Assembly (NCBI GenBank): GCA_033763895.1
Contig: JANRJQ010000004.1
Span: 607,001 to 671,000, forward strand
Reading direction: 5' to 3'
DNA: 64,000 nt
From: Chloroherpetonaceae bacterium
GTDB lineage: Bacteria > Bacteroidota > Chlorobiia > Chlorobiales > Thermochlorobacteraceae
The position numbers and the translations under genes were made by a program. Each line of letters starts with the position of its first letter. Position 1 is the first letter of the stretch. This document shows, piece by piece, positions 61,564-64,000 of the stretch. The notes under the pieces are model-generated. The model was not told where the DNA came from. It worked only from the letters and a program-made list of their open reading frames with translations, and searched no databases.

Positions 61564-62130
61564 AATGATTCCGAATGCGCTTCCTTACCGAAATGATCTA
61601 TTTTTTCTTGGATATCCTTACTATCATTCTCGCAAGTCGCTTCAGCGTTGCGTCGGGAAACTGAAGTGAGCCACGAATTCATTGCATGAGGGATTCCACA
61701 GTGAGCTTCACGAGCACATCAACACCTCGAAATGACTCTTTTAAGTGAAGGGCATTCAGATTCCGGACAAGCCGGAATGACTTCTTTAAGTTTATTGGCA
61801 ACGACACGGTGGTTTCGACGGGCTCAACCACCTTATTTTGGGGCGTACAGGATTCCGCAGTGAGCTTGACGAGCGTTATTCATCGCCCGGAGTGACAAAC
61901 TAAAATGGGGGTCATTTCGAACGGGGCAACGCGAAGTGAGAAATCTCAAGTGTGCGGAAGGTCTGAGATTTCTCGCTGTGCTCGAAATGAATTCATTATA
62001 ATGAGTGGTTCACGACGCGGTGGTTTCGACAAGCTCAACCACCTCACATTGTGGCTTGCAGGATTCCGCAGAGAGCATGACGAGCATCATATAGCACCGG
62101 AATGACAAAATGAAGGGACCATTTCAAAAG
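61564..62130. repeat. Dispersed intergenic repeat array, copy 2
   Basis: Contains two ~100-bp units 211 bp apart, each with hairpin GGTGGTT-TCGAC..GCTC-AACCACC (61808-61832 and 62019-62043) followed by CAGGATTCCGCAG.GAGC.TGACGAGC and CCGGA.TGACAAA. Between them is a nested palindrome at 61912-61990: TCATTTCGA/TCGAAATGA outside, GAGAAATCTCA/TGAGATTTCTC inside. A partial third copy is near 61690. The same blocks recur at 46495-46690. Confidence 0.75.
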
Positions 62131-62184
62131 GAAGGGGTGTAGGTTGTAAGTAAAATCACATTTAACAGAAACACTTTCAAACAA

Positions 62185-62208
62185 AAAAAGCCGCAAATGC
62201 GGCTTTTT
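62185..62208. terminator. Bidirectional terminator
   Basis: A 10-bp stem AAAAAGCCGC / GCGGCTTTTT around AAAT between the plus-strand repeats/RND gene and the convergent histone H1-like gene. Confidence 0.85.
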
Positions 62209-62231
62209 CAATTATTGTTTTGAAGCGAAAC

Positions 62232-62423
62232 TTATTCCTCTTTGCCGGAATCGGTTTGTTTCAGGTTCTGAACCTCCGTTCGGATTTCTTGTGCTTTCCG
62301 CTTGAGGTCGGCCATATGCTTACGGACGCGCGTGCCCGCAGATTTATTGCCCTTGTCGTAAAACTTCCGAAAATCTTCTTCCATTTCAGAAATCATTGCC
62401 TTCAATTCTTCAAATCGTGTCAT
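62232..62423 (-). CDS. Histone H1-like (Hc1 family) protein
   Basis: 63 residues. FEELKAMISEMEEDFRKFYDKGNKSAGTRVRKHMADLKRKAQEIR closely follows the small Hc1/histone H1-like proteins of Bacteroidetes and Chlorobi (pattern EeDFrKFYeKgNKaAGtRvRkHMqeLK). Probably binds DNA or nucleic acid; function in these bacteria is not settled. TATTTTTG at 62469-62462 is a promoter candidate. Confidence 0.85.
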   Translation of the reverse strand: MTRFEELKAMISEMEEDFRKFYDKGNKSAGTRVRKHMADLKRKAQEIRTEVQNLKQTDSGKEE

Positions 62424-62480
62424 TGTTGTACTGGTTTGATGTTTTTAAGGAGTTGGAAACTCAAAAATAGTACTTCTTAA

Positions 62481-63155
62481 TTAAACTTTTGCCGTTTTTT
62501 CACGCATCGATTTCGCATCTTCCATAAACTTCTGAAGCCCTAAATCGGTCAGTGGATGCTTCACCAATTGCTCAATCACCTTAAGCGGAATAGTGGCAAC
62601 ATCGGCGCCAAGCAGCGAAGCTTCAAGCACATGAACCGGATGGCGGATGCTCGCCGCCAAAACTTGTGTTGGTAAATCGTAGTTTCTGAAAACCGTGACA
62701 ATCTGCTCAATCAACGCCATTCCGTCGGTGCTAACATCATCCAAGCGACCAATGAACGGGCTAACATAAGTTGCGCCGGCTTTTGCCGCAAGCAACGCTT
62801 GATTGGCTGAAAAAACCAGCGTGAGATTGGTTTTTATCCCCTTGGTGCTAAAATACTTTGTGGCTTTAATTCCTTCGTAGGTCAATGGAACCTTTACCAC
62901 AACATTTTCGTGAATATCTGCCAAGTGTTCGCCTTCGGCAATCATTTCATCGGCCTTAAGGGTTGTCACCTCAGCGCTGACCGGGCCATCTACCAATTGG
63001 CAGATTTTTAAAATATGATTGGTAAATGCGTCGTATGTCAGTGGTTTCAATTCCTTGGCGATTAGTGTCGGGTTGGTGGTTACACCATCCAACACACCAA
63101 GCGATTGCGCTTCCTTGATTTCTTCGAGATTGGCTGTATCAATAAAAAATTTCAT
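62481..63155 (-). CDS. tal: Transaldolase / fructose-6-phosphate aldolase-like enzyme
   Basis: 224 residues, the short MipB/TalC (fsa) class. [32 protein letters not shown], Schiff-base lysine in [31 protein letters not shown] and [13 protein letters not shown] are all present. Acts in the non-oxidative pentose phosphate pathway or on fructose 6-phosphate; the two activities cannot be separated by sequence reading. Confidence 0.92.
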   Translation of the reverse strand: MKFFIDTANLEEIKEAQSLGVLDGVTTNPTLIAKELKPLTYDAFTNHILKICQLVDGPVSAEVTTLKADEMIAEGEHLADIHENVVVKVPLTYEGIKATKYFSTKGIKTNLTLVFSANQALLAAKAGATYVSPFIGRLDDVSTDGMALIEQIVTVFRNYDLPTQVLAASIRHPVHVLEASLLGADVATIPLKVIEQLVKHPLTDLGLQKFMEDAKSMREKTAKV

Positions 63156-63274
63156 AGTTCGGCTGAGATAACAATTTCAAGTGTTGAAGAGTGCAAGCGA
63201 ATCGAACACTCAATGCGCTGCCAAAAAACTCCGTGATAACATCGTAATGTTGAAACTTACCAAAAAAAACAAAA

Positions 63275-63298
63275 CCCCGCGAACTTTTTTTCACGGGG
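63275..63298 (-). terminator. Terminator of the deoxyhypusine synthase-like gene
   Basis: On the minus strand a 9-bp stem (CCCCGTGAA / TTCGCGGGG with one G:T pair) is followed by TTTTGTTTTTTTT, 32 bp after the stop codon. Confidence 0.88.
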
Positions 63299-63329
63299 CT
63301 TGAATTTTATTTCCCCAATTCATGAGTGC

Positions 63330-64000
63330 TTATTTGGCACCAACAGGTTCATGCTTTGTAGCGAGCATTTTATTGAAATTGCGCTCAGGGCGGCTCTTCC
63401 AATTCTTTTTATGATAAGCGTAGCCGGCAATCAATGGAAGGGTTACCGTGGCTTCACCAAAAACCATTTGTTCGTAAGTGGTATCCACTTTGCCCCACGA
63501 ACTGGCTTCTTTGAGCGTTGAGCCCGAAAGCGCCCCGTCGCGTTCATCCGCAACGGTGAGTTGAACGGCATATTTATGCATCGCAACATCTTCGTAACCT
63601 AATACTTCTGCCGCGACAACAATGTCTTGCGTAAAGTTTTTCGGAACGCCCCCACCAATCATAAAAATACCGGTGGTTGGATTTTCGATTTTCACGCGGG
63701 TGAGTTCTAAAAAGTCTTTTCCGCTATCGAAAGAAATATGCGACTCGGGGTTATTCCATTGATGATGAACAATACCGAAACCGGCGGAGCAATCGGAAAA
63801 TGCCGGAACGAAAATCGGCACGCCTTTCTTGAAGCACGAAAGAATAATCGAATTGGCGTTGGGATGATGTTCGTTGATATAACGGCCAAATTCAACGAGC
63901 AATTCGCGTGAAGAATAGGCTTTGTGCTCCAAAGATTTGAAAATATTGGCGGTGGTATCATCACAAACGCGAAGATCATCTTCATCGATGTAGGTATCGT
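63330..64000 (-). CDS. Deoxyhypusine synthase-family protein (5' end outside window)
   Basis: The frame stays open to the window edge, so the N-terminal part is missing; 222 residues are visible. VPIFVPAFSDCSAGFGIVHH, IGGGVPKNFTQDI and, near the end, EASSWGKVDTTYEQM with the family's active-site lysine (SWGK) identify the deoxyhypusine synthase fold. Bacteria lack eIF5A, so the natural reaction is probably a polyamine transfer such as homospermidine formation, or unknown. Earlier residues read ...YIDEDDLRVCDDTTANIFKS. Confidence 0.88.
   Translation of the reverse strand, partial: DTYIDEDDLRVCDDTTANIFKSLEHKAYSSRELLVEFGRYINEHHPNANSIILSCFKKGVPIFVPAFSDCSAGFGIVHHQWNNPESHISFDSGKDFLELTRVKIENPTTGIFMIGGGVPKNFTQDIVVAAEVLGYEDVAMHKYAVQLTVADERDGALSGSTLKEASSWGKVDTTYEQMVFGEATVTLPLIAGYAYHKKNWKSRPERNFNKMLATKHEPVGAK

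Larger units (their letters stand above)
61564..62231. other. Long gap of intergenic repeats after the RND gene
   Basis: 668 bp with no supported gene. Almost entirely occupied by the repeat elements described separately, followed by a bidirectional terminator at 62185-62208. Confidence 0.65.

Overview
This window most likely comes from a phototrophic member of the Chlorobi (green sulfur bacteria and relatives), probably a Chloroherpeton- or Thermochlorobacter-like lineage. The evidence is a chlorophyllide a reductase subunit (BchY), an ArsA/GET3-like ATPase with an HSP20-like tail, a histone H1-like (Hc1) protein, a deoxyhypusine synthase-like protein, moderate-to-low GC content, frequent GTG/TTG starts with weak Shine-Dalgarno sites, and many gene-proximal TAnnTTTG motifs like Bacteroidetes -7 elements. 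The lineage is inferred; no 16S gene is present. An arsenic cluster with an ArsI-type dioxygenase suggests that the organism meets oxygen.

Layout. 0-4.3 kb: end of an ammonium transporter, a MacB-type ABC permease, ArsA-like ATPase, MazG. 4.3-6.7 kb: arsenic cluster arsR-arsI-acr3-arsC with a promoter/operator-like dyad, then tRNA-Gly(CCC). 6.8-11.8 kb: bchY, a glycosyltransferase, a polysaccharide deacetylase, two membrane/unknown genes and initiator tRNA-Met. 11.8-16.5 kb: three consecutive SurA/PpiC-type periplasmic folding factors. 16.7-19.7 kb: sodium:solute symporter, DCC-family redox protein, M48 protease. 19.7-26.4 kb: the translation blocks thrS-infC-rpmI-rplT-pheS and rpsF-ssb-rpsR-rplI. 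26.8-46.4 kb: mostly housekeeping and envelope genes (aminotransferase, hemolysin III-like, LOG, amidase, topA, wecB, OstA/LptA-like, MFS, lpdA), plus an AP2-like protein and a PIN-domain toxin-antitoxin pair.

46.4-62.2 kb is the accessory part. Two large RND pumps (one with its periplasmic adaptor) surround a strikingly AT-rich block, and related intergenic repeats lie at both outer edges. The AT-rich block is a tandemly duplicated cassette read right to left. Each copy runs: AraC-like HTH protein, secreted Cys-containing NVEALA-like peptide, six-bladed beta-propeller lipoprotein, membrane-anchored CxxC redoxin, MauE/DoxX-like membrane protein. In the second copy the last gene survives only as a 3' remnant. 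Both copies share a TTGACA-N17-TAAAAT promoter whose -35 box contains the stop codon of the upstream AraC-like gene, a dyad at the expected transcription start, a hairpin between peptide and propeller, and a 13-bp minisatellite in the 3' end of the AraC-like gene. This is the best candidate here for an undescribed system: a regulated, secreted, probably disulfide-bonded peptide with its own MauD/MauE-like redox pair. The function is not known from sequence.

62.2-64 kb returns to core genes: histone H1-like protein, transaldolase-like enzyme, and a deoxyhypusine synthase-like gene cut by the window end.
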